A stretch of DNA of 64,000 nt from an uncultured Lachnospiraceae bacterium (GCA_945868435.1 CAMBLG010000009.1:16713-80712), one strand, 5' to 3'. Positions 17,567 to 27,227 are shown, counted from the stretch's first letter. Program-made: numbers and translations. The notes: generated by a model from the letters alone, not told the origin.

Positions 17567-18763
17567 ATGGATGGAGTATTATCGCAGGAAGAGATCAACG
17601 CACTGCTCAACGATCCGGCAGGGGATGCAGGTGCGGGAGCGGCCGGATCTCCTTCGGCAGCCGGGGATCTTACGGATGCCGAGAAGGATGCCATCGGTGA
17701 AATTGCCAATATTAGTATGGGGACAGCGGCAACAACGCTGTTTTCTCTGGTCAATCGCAAGGTGGAGATCTCAACTCCTGTGGTGTCTTATGCTACGTGG
17801 GAGGATATTACCAGGCAGTATGAGAGACCTTGTGTTTTCATACGAATCGCATACACCGTAGGATTGGATGGCAGCAATATTCTGGTACTGCGTGAAAATG
17901 ATGTAAAGATTATTACAGATTTGATGATGGGCGGAGACGGAACCAATATTGACGGAGAGCTTGGAGAGCTGCATCTGAGCGCAATCAGCGAGGCTATGAA
18001 TCAGATGATGGGATCTTCCGCGACATCATTGTCTTCCATGCTGAACAAAATGATTGATATCAGTCCGCCAAAGGCAGATTTGATCGATCTTGCGGAGAAT
18101 GTGGATGAGAGTGCCATCGACGAGTTCTTGTCAGGAAGATTTGTCAAGATTTCATTTCGCATGGAGATCGGAGATCTGGTTGACAGCGAGATCATGCAGT
18201 TGTATCCCATTTCTTTTGCCAAGGAAATGTGTGCGGGAGTGACTGCAAACATGGAGATGGATACAGTAAAAGAAGAACCGGCTCCGGCACCGGCACCTAA
18301 ACCGGCACAGTCCGCGCCGGTACAGGAGACTCCGCAGCCGATGATGAACCAGCCAATGATGGGGCAGCCAATGATGGGCCAGCCGATGATGGGCCAGCCG
18401 ATGATGGGACAGCCAATGATGGGACAACAGGTGATGGGCCAGCAGGTGAATGTGCAGCCGGCGCAGTTTACCGCATTTTCCGGTGCCAATATGGGAGTAT
18501 ATCAGCCGGAGAATATCGATTTGATTATGGATGTTCCGCTTGAAGTAACTGTGGAACTTGGCAGAACTTCGAAATCTATTTCTGATATTCTGGATTTTGG
18601 ACCGGGGAAGATTATTGAGTTAAACAAGATTGCCGGAGAGCCGATTGATGTGCTGGTAAACGGTAAATATGTTGCCAAAGGTGAGGTTGTTGTAATTGAG
18701 GAGAGCTTCGGCGTGCGTATCACAGAGATTGTGAATTCTACAAAGCCGGCGCAGACACAGTAG
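17567..18763 (+). CDS. fliY: Flagellar motor switch phosphatase FliY (CheC-like plus FliN domains)
   Basis: Rotor protein that removes phosphate from CheY-P. 398 residues. N-terminal EIN-type peptide (LSQEEINALLND), then a CheC-type domain with both active sites: DAIGEIAN and SAISEAMN, each with the needed E and N. Next a proline/methionine-rich linker with about six PMMGQ repeats (residues 257-291), and a C-terminal FliN/SpoA domain (VTVELGRTSKSISDILDFGP). With intact centres it may be the main CheY-P sink. Same domain plan as Bacillus FliY. Confidence 0.95.
   Translation: MDGVLSQEEINALLNDPAGDAGAGAAGSPSAAGDLTDAEKDAIGEIANISMGTAATTLFSLVNRKVEISTPVVSYATWEDITRQYERPCVFIRIAYTVGLDGSNILVLRENDVKIITDLMMGGDGTNIDGELGELHLSAISEAMNQMMGSSATSLSSMLNKMIDISPPKADLIDLAENVDESAIDEFLSGRFVKISFRMEIGDLVDSEIMQLYPISFAKEMCAGVTANMEMDTVKEEPAPAPAPKPAQSAPVQETPQPMMNQPMMGQPMMGQPMMGQPMMGQPMMGQQVMGQQVNVQPAQFTAFSGANMGVYQPENIDLIMDVPLEVTVELGRTSKSISDILDFGPGKIIELNKIAGEPIDVLVNGKYVAKGEVVVIEESFGVRITEIVNSTKPAQTQ
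18335..18439 (+). repeat. 15-bp tandem repeat in the fliY linker
   Basis: Seven units of consensus CAGCCRATGATGGGN, the first and last diverged, encode a Q-P-M-M-G pattern. Copies differ mainly at third codon positions. In-frame minisatellites like this can change copy number by slippage without disrupting the gene. Confidence 0.9.
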
Positions 18764-18770
18764 AGGATAT

Positions 18771-19154
18771 ATGAGTATTTTATTAGCTGGATCGTTGGAA
18801 AGCTTTTTGCAATTGGTCGGAGTACTGATCATATTTGCATTTGTGCTGTTGATCACATACCTTACTGCCCGTTGGATGGGAGGCTACCAGAAGGGTAGGA
18901 GCCATAACAGAAATCTCCGTGTTGTCGAGACAATTGCGGTTGGAAACAATAAGATGATCAGTATCGTGGAGGCAGGAACAAGGTATCTTGTCGTCTCCAT
19001 CGGTAAGGATGAGGTTCATCTGCTGGCAGAACTTCAGCAGGAGGAATTGAAGGATCTATCCTTTTTGGAGGAATCCGCCAGAGGTGGACAGACAGAGAGT
19101 TTTTCGGAACTGTTGGAGAAGCTGAAGGATAAATTGCCAAAGAAACAAGAGTAG
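18771..19154 (+). CDS. fliO: Flagellar biosynthesis protein FliO
   Basis: Membrane scaffold that helps FliP ring assembly in the export gate. 127 residues: one membrane segment (LVGVLIIFAFVLLITYLTAR) and a small cytoplasmic domain with NLRVVETIAVGNNKMISIVE, the FliO/FliZ signature. It lies between fliY and fliP; in Bacillus a cheY gene occupies the gap before it, but none is present here. Confidence 0.92.
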   Translation: MSILLAGSLESFLQLVGVLIIFAFVLLITYLTARWMGGYQKGRSHNRNLRVVETIAVGNNKMISIVEAGTRYLVVSIGKDEVHLLAELQQEELKDLSFLEESARGGQTESFSELLEKLKDKLPKKQE

Positions 19155-19155
19155 T

Positions 19156-20046
19156 ATGAGTAAATTTAAGAAGTGGTACTGTGCAGGAAGTTTTATATTT
19201 GCCTGCCTGAGCATTATTCTGACAATTATATTAATGGTGACGCAGCCGGTGACAGCATACGCGTCTTCCACAGACGAGGGAAGTGTCTCAAGTGAGCAGA
19301 CGGCACCGGATGGAGAGGATATCTCCGACTTGACGGATGATACACAGACATTGAGTGATGGCAATGCTTCCGGTGGATTGTCTATTTTGTGGAACAATGA
19401 TGAGGGATCGGTCTCTACACCAGTCCGCATGCTTTTGGTGCTGACAATCTTATCGTTGGCTCCGTCAATTCTGATCATGATGACATCGTTTACGAGAATC
19501 ATCATTGTTCTTCACTTTATTCGTACCGCAATTGGTACGCAGACGGCTCCACCGAACCAGATTCTGGTAGGTCTGGCGCTTTTTCTGACGTTTTTCATCA
19601 TGTGGCCGACGTTTCAGACGATTAATACTGAGGCGATACAACCCCTTGATCGTGGGGAAATTACACAGACGGAATTTTTTGAAAGAGCGGAAGAACCGAT
19701 CCGCAAGTTCATGATCGAGGACGCGAAGGTTCAGGTGAGAGATATCAATCTGTTTGCGGAGATTTCGGGAGAAGCTTATGAGACCACAGAGGAACTCTAT
19801 GATGTGCCGTTCACAACGCTTGTTCCTGCGTTTATCTTAAGTGAGCTTCGCAAAGCCTTTATCATGGGATTTTTGATTTATATTCCATTTATTGTGATTG
19901 ACATGGTTGTGTCTTCTGTGCTTATGTCCATGGGTATGATGATGTTGCCGCCTACGACAATTTCTCTGCCTTTTAAGATTCTATTATTTGTATTGGCAGA
20001 TGGCTGGGATCTTGTGATTCAGGGGCTTGTTCAGACGTTTTACTAG
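19156..20046 (+). CDS. fliP: Flagellar type III export gate protein FliP
   Basis: Core of the export channel. 296 residues. An N-terminal signal-like segment (residues 12-36, ending VTAYASS) and an acidic stretch precede four membrane helices. Signature FTRIIIVLHFIRTAIGTQTA followed by PPNQILVGLALFLTFFIMWP, and near the end MGMMMLPPTTISLPFKILLF. It starts one base after the fliO stop region. Confidence 0.96.
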   Translation: MSKFKKWYCAGSFIFACLSIILTIILMVTQPVTAYASSTDEGSVSSEQTAPDGEDISDLTDDTQTLSDGNASGGLSILWNNDEGSVSTPVRMLLVLTILSLAPSILIMMTSFTRIIIVLHFIRTAIGTQTAPPNQILVGLALFLTFFIMWPTFQTINTEAIQPLDRGEITQTEFFERAEEPIRKFMIEDAKVQVRDINLFAEISGEAYETTEELYDVPFTTLVPAFILSELRKAFIMGFLIYIPFIVIDMVVSSVLMSMGMMMLPPTTISLPFKILLFVLADGWDLVIQGLVQTFY

Positions 20047-20057
20047 GAGGGATTGCG

Positions 20058-20336
20058 ATGATTTCACAGGAAGCGGTTTTGGATATTGCACGAGAAACCA
20101 TATATACTATTATCATTACGGCAGCACCACTTCTTTTGGTGTCGTTGATTATTGGTTTAATAGTCAGTATTTTCCAGACGGTGACATCGATTCAGGAGCA
20201 GACACTTACCTTTGTCCCGAAGATTATTGGAGTTTTCGTCACAATGCTTTTGGTCGGTTCCTGGATGCTGGATAATATGAGTGGATTGATGACAGATTTG
20301 TGGTCCAATTTCAGTTACTATCTGAGTTTGGGATAG
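20058..20336 (+). CDS. fliQ: Flagellar type III export gate protein FliQ
   Basis: Small gate subunit, 92 residues, two membrane helices (LLLVSLIIGLIVSIFQTVTS and FVPKIIGVFVTMLLVGSWML) joined by the conserved IQEQTL turn. TAGGAGGGATTGCG precedes the ATG. Order fliP-fliQ-fliR is standard. Confidence 0.96.
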   Translation: MISQEAVLDIARETIYTIIITAAPLLLVSLIIGLIVSIFQTVTSIQEQTLTFVPKIIGVFVTMLLVGSWMLDNMSGLMTDLWSNFSYYLSLG

Positions 20337-20343
20337 GACGAGT

Positions 20344-21123
20344 ATGGTAAGTTATGCATTTACATTAGAAAATTTTGAATATTGGCTACTGATTCTGGTT
20401 CGGATTTCTTCCTTCATGTTTATTGCACCGTTTTTTGGGCAATCGGCGGTTCCAAACCAGTTGAAGATTGGTTTTTCTGTTTTTATTTCGCTGATCATCT
20501 ATAATGTAGCCGCACGGCCGGAACTGAACTATGAAAGTGTAGTAGGGTATGCGGTTGTTGTGCTCTGTGAGGGAATTACAGGTCTGCTGATTGGTTTGGC
20601 GGCAAATATCTGTAATTCTATTGTTTTGTTTGCAGGTAATATTATTGATATGGATATTGGTTTGTCCATGGCTACGGAATTTAATCCTGAGATGGGGACT
20701 GAGATGACGCTTACAGGTAATCTATACTATTACCTGGTGTTACTGTTGCTTACAGCATCAAATATGCATCAGTATTTGATTCGTGCAGTATGTGATTCGT
20801 TTACGGTTATTCCGATCGGCAATCCGAATTTTAACTGGGAGCATTTGGCGGGGGCTATGACCCGTTATATGGGAGATATGTTTGTTCTCGGATTCCGGAT
20901 ATTTTTACCGTTTTTTGCCTGTATTATGATACTGAATTGTGTGCTTGGTATCATGGCAAAGGTTGCGCCTCAGATGAATATGTTTGCAGTTGGTATGCAG
21001 CTAAAGATTCTGGTTGGTTATGTAGTGTTGTTCCTTACCTTTTTCCTGCTGCCGGAGGTGGCAGAAATGGTGTTTGATGAAATAAAGACGATGGTGGTTC
21101 TCTTTGCGGAAGGAATGTATTGA
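20344..21123 (+). CDS. fliR: Flagellar type III export gate protein FliR
   Basis: Polytopic gate subunit that completes the FliPQR channel. 259 residues, about six hydrophobic segments. Family marks are SFMFIAPFFGQSAVPNQLKI near the N-terminus and MNMFAVGMQLKILVGYVVLF near the C-terminus. The 3' end probably overlaps flhB. Confidence 0.95.
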   Translation: MVSYAFTLENFEYWLLILVRISSFMFIAPFFGQSAVPNQLKIGFSVFISLIIYNVAARPELNYESVVGYAVVVLCEGITGLLIGLAANICNSIVLFAGNIIDMDIGLSMATEFNPEMGTEMTLTGNLYYYLVLLLLTASNMHQYLIRAVCDSFTVIPIGNPNFNWEHLAGAMTRYMGDMFVLGFRIFLPFFACIMILNCVLGIMAKVAPQMNMFAVGMQLKILVGYVVLFLTFFLLPEVAEMVFDEIKTMVVLFAEGMY

Positions 21124-22246
21124 AGAAGAACTGAATACACGCTTGCTGCTTTCCTATAATCTGCAGTTCTTTGCAAAAGATGGTGAGGGCGGTGAGAAGA
21201 CAGAACCTGCGACTGCAAAGAAGTTAAAGGATGCAAGAAAAGAGGGAAAGGTTGCAAAAAGCAAGGAATTAACCTCTGCCTTTGATTTGATTGTGCTTTT
21301 TCTCTGCCTGAAGATATTTGTTTCTTATGTGGGAGGCAATCTTTTGGGACTTTTCGATTTGGTCTATGGGAATATGGCGGATTTTGTCAGGATAAATGAG
21401 GGATATATGTCCTCACAGGCAGTGAGTACCGTGCTTTTTCCGGTAATTATCCGGTGGCTTTTGACAGTGCTTCCGTTTTTTGCATTTGGAGTTGTTATTA
21501 CCTTCCTGATAAGTGTAATTCAGGTTGGCTGGACTGTGTCTGCCAAGCCGATGCAGCCAAAGCTGTCCAAGTTTAATCCGATTAATGGATTCAAACGGAT
21601 TTTTTCCAAGGATACCCTGTTTGAACTGGTGAAATCAATCTTCAAGGTTGGAATTATCATATACATTGCCTATACATCGGTTCGGGATGAGGCCGGTCAT
21701 CTGTTTATACTGTATGAGCTGGATCTGAAGCAGGCCATTGCTCTGGTTGGTACACTGATCATTGATATTGGTCTTAAAATCAGTATTGTTTATCTGATCA
21801 TCGGTATTGCCGATTATGCTTATCAGAAATGGAAATTCAATGATGAGATGAAGATGACCAAGCAGGAAGTGAAAGACGAATTTAAGAATACGGAAGGAGA
21901 TCCGCAGATAAAGGGACGCCAAAGACGTAAAATGCAAGAGGTGTCACAACGCCGAATGATGCAGGATGTTCCCAAAGCGGATGTGGTTATTACGAACCCG
22001 ACCCATTATGCGGTGGCTCTAAAGTATGAGGCAGAGGTTCGCCCTGCTCCTTACGTAGTGGCGAAAGGCGAGGATTATCTTGCCCAGAAGATTAAGGAAG
22101 TTGCGAGAGAGAACAATGTTGAGATTGTAGAAAATAAGCCTCTCGCGCGAATGCTTTACAGTAATGTAGATATCGGAGCGGACATTCCGCCGGAACTGTA
22201 TCAGGCGGTGGCGGAGATTCTGGCTGTGATTTTTCAGAAGAGATAA
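21104..22246 (+). CDS. flhB: Flagellar type III export switch protein FlhB
   Basis: Substrate-specificity switch of the export gate. Up to 380 residues. N-terminal GEGGEKTEPATAKKLKDAR, four membrane helices, and the self-cleavage motif NPTH in VVITNPTHYAVALKYE. The start is uncertain: TTG 21104 overlaps fliR; TTG 21143 would give a product opening LLSYNLQFFAKD as in relatives; ATT 21119 lies 4 bases after GGAAGGA. No choice has an ideal ribosome site. Confidence 0.93.
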   Translation: MRKECIEEELNTRLLLSYNLQFFAKDGEGGEKTEPATAKKLKDARKEGKVAKSKELTSAFDLIVLFLCLKIFVSYVGGNLLGLFDLVYGNMADFVRINEGYMSSQAVSTVLFPVIIRWLLTVLPFFAFGVVITFLISVIQVGWTVSAKPMQPKLSKFNPINGFKRIFSKDTLFELVKSIFKVGIIIYIAYTSVRDEAGHLFILYELDLKQAIALVGTLIIDIGLKISIVYLIIGIADYAYQKWKFNDEMKMTKQEVKDEFKNTEGDPQIKGRQRRKMQEVSQRRMMQDVPKADVVITNPTHYAVALKYEAEVRPAPYVVAKGEDYLAQKIKEVARENNVEIVENKPLARMLYSNVDIGADIPPELYQAVAEILAVIFQKR

Positions 22247-22270
22247 CATGAGAGAAAGGAGGTTGCGAGT

Positions 22271-24307
22271 ATGTTAAAGAAAGCGGACATTGGAGTCGGA
22301 CTGTATCTGCTGTGCGCGGTTGTTTTCTTCATTATACCAATTCCGTCGTTTTTGTTGGATATCATGCTTGCAATCAACATCTCGATTGCTCTGATTATTC
22401 TGTTTAATACACTGTTTGTCAAGGAAGTATTGGACATGTCCTTCTTCCCGACCTTACTTTTGTTTACGACGATTTTTCGTATTTCTCTGAACGTGTCGTC
22501 AACGCGATTGATCCTCCAGACCGGAGATCCGGGTAACGTTGTCCGCACCTTCGGAAGCTTTGTGGGCGGAGGAGATATGGTCATCGGTACGATCGTATTT
22601 ATCGTGCTGGTGCTCATTCAGTTTATTGTGATCAATAAAGGTTCTGAGCGTGTGTCTGAGGTAACGGCACGATTCACCTTGGATGCGATGCCGGGTAAAC
22701 AGATGGCCATTGATGCCGATCTGAATACCGGAGCCATCACGGATGAGGAAGCGAAAGAGCGCCGAGAGAAAATTCAGCGCGAGTCTAGTTTCTTCGGAGC
22801 CATGGATGGTGCCACAAAGTACGTCAAGGGAGATGCAACGGCCGGTCTTATCATTACCTTTATCAACCTGATCGGCGGCACAGTTATGGGTGTCATGAAT
22901 CAGGGTCTGGAGTTCTCGGATGCAATTACTCAGTTTGGACTTCTCACGATCGGTGATGGACTGGTTTCCCAGATTCCTTCGCTGCTAATTTCGCTGTCAA
23001 CCGGTATTCTTGTGACGAAGGGCTCCAATGAGGCGGATTTCTCAGGAATGCTGGTAAAGCAGCTGTTTGGCATTCCTCGTGTACTCTATATTGTCAGTGC
23101 GGTATTGATATTCCTTGGGTTATTTACACCGCTCAATCCGGTTTTGTTTGTGGCGTTAGGCGGAGCCTTCTTTGCAGCCGGAAAAAGTATCAGTAAGGGC
23201 ATTGGTGAGGAGAGCATCGAAGAAGAGGTGCAACAGCAGGAGACAGAGGCAGAGGAAATCCGAAAGCCGGAGAATGTGGTCTCCCTGTTGCAGGTGGATC
23301 CGATTGAACTGGAATTTGGATATGGTATTATTCCGCTTGCTGATGTGAATCAGGGCGGAGACCTGTTGGATCGAGTGGTAATGATTCGAAGGCAGGTGGC
23401 TTTGGAATTGGGTACGGTTGTGCCAATTATCCGTCTCAGGGATAATATCCAGCTGAATCCGAATCAGTACATCATTAAGATCAAAGGCGTTCAGGTCACG
23501 GAGGGAGAGATCCTGTTTGATCATTATATGGCCATGAACCCGGGATATGTAGAGGAAGAAATCACGGGTATTCCTACGTTTGAACCGTCCTTTCATCTGC
23601 CGGCCATCTGGATTACGGAGGCACAGAGAGAACGAGCGGAAAGTCTTGGATATACGGTTGTGGATGCGCCCTCCATTATTGCAACGCATCTGACCGAGGT
23701 GATTCGAAGCCATATCGCAGAGCTCCTTACAAGGCAGGATGTACAGAATCTTGTAAATAACCTGAAAGAGACCAATCCGGTTCTGGTGGATGAACTGACA
23801 CCGAAACTGTTGGGGCTGGGTGAGATACAGAAGGTATTGCAGAATCTGTTGAACGAGGGAATTTCAATCCGGGATCTGCTTACCATTTTTGAATCGCTGG
23901 CGGATCATGCGCAAACCACCCGCGATACGGATGTGCTGACCGAATATGTCAGACAGAGTTTGAAGCGCGCGATTTCGAACCATCTGTTCCCGTCCAATGA
24001 GGTGACGAGTGTCATTACCGTTGATCCTAAGGTGGAACAGGAAATTATGTCATCTGTTAAGCAGACGGAGCAGGGGGCTTATCTGACACTGGATCCGGAT
24101 AAGACAAGAGCTATTATGAATTCCCTGGAGGTGGAGACACAAAAGCTGGAGAGTATTGGCAAGCCTGCCATGGTTGTGACTTCTCCGATTGTGCGTATGT
24201 ACTTTAAGAAGCTGACAGAGGATTATTTTAAGGATCTTACGGTAGTATCCTACAATGAAGTGGAATCCGATGTGGAATTACAGTCGGTAGGGATGGTGAC
24301 GATATAA
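22271..24307 (+). CDS. flhA: Flagellar export gate protein FlhA
   Basis: Large gate subunit that recruits export chaperones. 678 residues. Eight membrane helices in the first 320 residues; the conserved FHIPEP-type loop is present as ARFTLDAMPGKQMAIDADLN. The C-terminal cytoplasmic domain contains YTVVDAPSIIATHLTEVIR and a final VELQSVGMVTI. AAAGGAGGT lies 8 bases before the ATG. flhF follows with no gap. Confidence 0.97.
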   Translation: MLKKADIGVGLYLLCAVVFFIIPIPSFLLDIMLAINISIALIILFNTLFVKEVLDMSFFPTLLLFTTIFRISLNVSSTRLILQTGDPGNVVRTFGSFVGGGDMVIGTIVFIVLVLIQFIVINKGSERVSEVTARFTLDAMPGKQMAIDADLNTGAITDEEAKERREKIQRESSFFGAMDGATKYVKGDATAGLIITFINLIGGTVMGVMNQGLEFSDAITQFGLLTIGDGLVSQIPSLLISLSTGILVTKGSNEADFSGMLVKQLFGIPRVLYIVSAVLIFLGLFTPLNPVLFVALGGAFFAAGKSISKGIGEESIEEEVQQQETEAEEIRKPENVVSLLQVDPIELEFGYGIIPLADVNQGGDLLDRVVMIRRQVALELGTVVPIIRLRDNIQLNPNQYIIKIKGVQVTEGEILFDHYMAMNPGYVEEEITGIPTFEPSFHLPAIWITEAQRERAESLGYTVVDAPSIIATHLTEVIRSHIAELLTRQDVQNLVNNLKETNPVLVDELTPKLLGLGEIQKVLQNLLNEGISIRDLLTIFESLADHAQTTRDTDVLTEYVRQSLKRAISNHLFPSNEVTSVITVDPKVEQEIMSSVKQTEQGAYLTLDPDKTRAIMNSLEVETQKLESIGKPAMVVTSPIVRMYFKKLTEDYFKDLTVVSYNEVESDVELQSVGMVTI

Positions 24308-25564
24308 ATGACGATCTATAAATTTCAAGGGAAAACAGAAGAAGAGGCGATCGCAAAGGCAAAAGCGGAGTTTGGCGAGGACGCTGTCATTATGAATGTT
24401 AAGGAAGTCAAACCCAAGGGGTTATTCTCCGTGTTCAAAAGTTCTACATTTGAGGTGACAGCTGCAATGAAAGAAAAGGATAGTTATGTGAATCCGGCCA
24501 GTGCAATGCAGAATCCGCAGAAGCTGCATGACAGTATTAACCTTGCGGCAGATGAGACGATTGAACTGCCGCGCAGCGGAGAAACTGATTTTGCGAAGAC
24601 AATGCAAAAGCTGGTGAAGCCTGCGGCGCCACAGAAGGAGACGATGAGAGCCATGTCAGAGGAAAAACGACTGGAAGAACGTCTGGACAGCCTGTCAGAG
24701 CGTCTGGAAGAAAAGTTATCGCAGGCTGCGCCAAAGGAGGAGGCTGCGCCCAAAACACCAACCTCGGAGGAACTGAATTTTGTCCGTATTCTTTACAATA
24801 CACTTATTAAGAATGAAGTGAATGAAAAATATGTCAATCAGATTTTGGACGAGGTGGAGAAGTTTATTAGGCCGGGAAACAGTGTTGATACCATTTTATC
24901 CAATGTGTATCAAAAGCTGATTCTTCGATTTGGACAGCCGAGAACCATTGAACTTTCCAACAAAAAACCGAAGGTTGTATTTTTTATCGGACCGACAGGA
25001 GTAGGAAAGACAACAACGATCGCAAAAATCGCATCCAAGTATAAAGTGGAATACAACAAAAATATTGCATTTATTACTGCAGATACATATCGAATTGCGG
25101 CAACCGAACAGCTTCAGGTGTACGCCAATATTTTGGAAGCACCAATGTCAATCGTGTATTCGGAACATGAACTCAATGAAAAGCTGGAGAAGTTTGCGGG
25201 ATACGATCTGGTATTCGTAGATACAGCCGGATTCTCCCACAAAAACGAAAGCCAGAGAGAAGATATGAAACGTTTGCTTCAGGGGTTGGATGAGCAGTAT
25301 GCAAAAGAAGTGTATCTGGTTTTAAGTGCGACCACCAAATACAAAGATCTTCTTGATATCGTGGATATATATCGGGAAATTACTGATTACAAGCTGATAT
25401 TTACAAAGCTGGATGAGACCACGACCTATGGCAATATCCTGAATGTAAAGCTTTACTCGAAGGCGGATCTGTCTTATGTCACCAACGGACAGAATGTGCC
25501 GGATGACATTGAGGTATTCGATACACAGAAAATCGTGAAACAGTTACTAGGAGGCAACGCGTAA
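24308..25564 (+). CDS. flhF: Flagellar SRP-like GTPase FlhF
   Basis: Signal-recognition-type GTPase that sets flagellar number and place with FlhG. 418 residues. N-terminal basic B domain (TIYKFQGKTEEEAIAKAK), linker, N domain, and G domain with P-loop GPTGVGKTTTIAKIA, TADTYRIAATEQLQVY, VDTAGFSHK and TKLDETTTYGNIL. It begins directly after the flhA stop and overlaps flhG by one base. Confidence 0.96.
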   Translation: MTIYKFQGKTEEEAIAKAKAEFGEDAVIMNVKEVKPKGLFSVFKSSTFEVTAAMKEKDSYVNPASAMQNPQKLHDSINLAADETIELPRSGETDFAKTMQKLVKPAAPQKETMRAMSEEKRLEERLDSLSERLEEKLSQAAPKEEAAPKTPTSEELNFVRILYNTLIKNEVNEKYVNQILDEVEKFIRPGNSVDTILSNVYQKLILRFGQPRTIELSNKKPKVVFFIGPTGVGKTTTIAKIASKYKVEYNKNIAFITADTYRIAATEQLQVYANILEAPMSIVYSEHELNEKLEKFAGYDLVFVDTAGFSHKNESQREDMKRLLQGLDEQYAKEVYLVLSATTKYKDLLDIVDIYREITDYKLIFTKLDETTTYGNILNVKLYSKADLSYVTNGQNVPDDIEVFDTQKIVKQLLGGNA

Positions 25565-26457
25565 TGGATCAGGCACAACAGCTGCGCAATGTCATTAAGC
25601 TGCGCGACCAGAACAATCAAAAAGTAGAAGCCTCCCAGATGGCACGAGTCGTAACCGTTACAAGCGGAAAGGGCGGTGTTGGCAAATCAAATCTTGCCGT
25701 GAATCTTGCCGTTCAGTTGCGCAAAGCGGGAAAGAGGGTTATCATATTTGATGCGGACTTCGGACTTGCCAATGTGGAAGTGATGTTTGGCGCTATTCCG
25801 CAATATAATCTCTCGGACTTTATATACCGGGGAAAACGTATACAGGAGATTATTACTCCCGGACCGATGGATATCGGTTTTATATCCGGAGGTTCCGGTA
25901 TTATAGGATTGAACAATCTCTATCGGGAACAGATCATGTATCTGGTTAAGGCCATAGAGGAATTGAATACACTGGCGGATTATATTATTATTGACACAGG
26001 GGCAGGGATTTCGGATCAGGTACTTGAGTTTGTTATGGCAAGTCCAGAAGTGCTTCTGGTATCGACTCCCGAGCCCAGTTCCCTCACCGATTCATATTCT
26101 CTGCTTAAGGCGTTGTACCGCAATCCGAATTTTGTCGCCGCGGATACGACAATTCATGTGATCTCCAATCGGGTATCCTCTCTGGAGGAGGGACAGGCGG
26201 TATTTGACAAACTGAATTCGGTGGTGTCGCAATTCTTGCATGGAAAGTTAAATTATCTTGGAATGATTCCCCAGGATGCCGCATTGGACAAGGCTGTACG
26301 TCAGCAGAAGACGGTTTCTCTTTTGGAACCGGCATCAAAGTCGGCGAAGGCTTTCGAAGTGCTGGCGGATAATCTGATGAACGGAACGCACAATCAGGTT
26401 TTGGCCAAGCGTGGAATCGTGCAGATGTTTTCCGGATTTTTACAGAAGCGTAAGTGA
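25564..26457 (+). CDS. flhG: MinD-like ATPase FlhG (FleN/YlxH)
   Basis: ParA/MinD-type ATPase that stimulates FlhF GTPase. 297 residues. The N-terminal stretch DQAQQLRNVIKLRDQ is the FlhF-activating motif region. Deviant Walker A is TSGKGGVGKSNLAVNLA; Walker B region is YIIIDTGAGIS. The ATG overlaps the flhF stop (TAATG), which implies coupling. Confidence 0.95.
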   Translation: MDQAQQLRNVIKLRDQNNQKVEASQMARVVTVTSGKGGVGKSNLAVNLAVQLRKAGKRVIIFDADFGLANVEVMFGAIPQYNLSDFIYRGKRIQEIITPGPMDIGFISGGSGIIGLNNLYREQIMYLVKAIEELNTLADYIIIDTGAGISDQVLEFVMASPEVLLVSTPEPSSLTDSYSLLKALYRNPNFVAADTTIHVISNRVSSLEEGQAVFDKLNSVVSQFLHGKLNYLGMIPQDAALDKAVRQQKTVSLLEPASKSAKAFEVLADNLMNGTHNQVLAKRGIVQMFSGFLQKRK

Positions 26458-26483
26458 GTGGTAATAGAGGAGAAAGAACGGTT

Positions 26484-27227
26484 ATGAAGCTATCAGATGT
26501 GATTACTCCCGGGGATAAGATTGATATCAAAATGGCCCATGAAAGCCGTGTGGAAGAGAATGGCGGGCAGATGGCCAATGTATTTCAGAGCAGTGTGTGT
26601 GATTACATTTCCGATATGGAGATTGAGATTGCCATGCCTACGCAGGGCGGGAGAATGGTGCTTTTTCAGGTGGGGGCCAACTGCGAGTTCGTGTTCTATA
26701 CACGTAAGGGCATGTACAACTGTTCGGGAGTTGTAAAAAGCCGCTATCGCAAAGATAATCTGTATCTTCTTGCAATTTTGATTTCGTCACCGCCGAAAAA
26801 ATTTCAGCGCAGGGAGTTTTTCCGGATCGACTATCTGAGCGAGATCAAGTATTATGAGATTAATGAGCGGATTGCCGGGCTGCGGACGACAGAGCAGTTG
26901 TTTGCAGAAATACAGAAGGTGGATTACCAGACAGAGACCCGACAGGGGGTGCTTCAGGACATCAGCGGAGGCGGCGTCCGGTTTAATACGACGGTACAGC
27001 ATCAAAAAAATGATTTCATTCTTCTGATGATTCGTCTGACAAATGACCGGATGGATGAAACCTTTTATCTGGTATGCCAGATTGTCGGGTGTGAACGGCA
27101 TCCGTCGCTGGATAATACCTTTAGCTGTCGGGCAAAGTTTATTTTTAAGGATTTGAAGGATCGGGAAAAAATAGTAAAATTTGTTTTTGAGGAAGAGCGA
27201 AGAATTCGCAGGAAAGAAATCGGGTGA
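26484..27227 (+). CDS. PilZ-domain protein with YcgR-like N-terminal domain
   Basis: Likely cyclic-di-GMP effector that slows the motor. 247 residues. N-terminal beta domain (GDKIDIKM, YISDMEIEIAMP) like YcgR/YpfA; the C-terminal PilZ domain has both ligand motifs, R110-EFF-R114 and DISGGG (Asp159, Ser161, Gly164). ATG 26484 has AGAGGAGA upstream, with a spacer of about 10. Position among flhG and cheB supports a motility role like Bacillus MotI/DgrA. Ligand binding is inferred from the motifs. Confidence 0.88.
   Translation: MKLSDVITPGDKIDIKMAHESRVEENGGQMANVFQSSVCDYISDMEIEIAMPTQGGRMVLFQVGANCEFVFYTRKGMYNCSGVVKSRYRKDNLYLLAILISSPPKKFQRREFFRIDYLSEIKYYEINERIAGLRTTEQLFAEIQKVDYQTETRQGVLQDISGGGVRFNTTVQHQKNDFILLMIRLTNDRMDETFYLVCQIVGCERHPSLDNTFSCRAKFIFKDLKDREKIVKFVFEEERRIRRKEIG

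Noticed and set aside
18335..18439. Short regular repeats resembling a CRISPR array
   Set aside because: Units are 15 bp with no spacers, in frame within fliY, and encode a PMMGQ linker.
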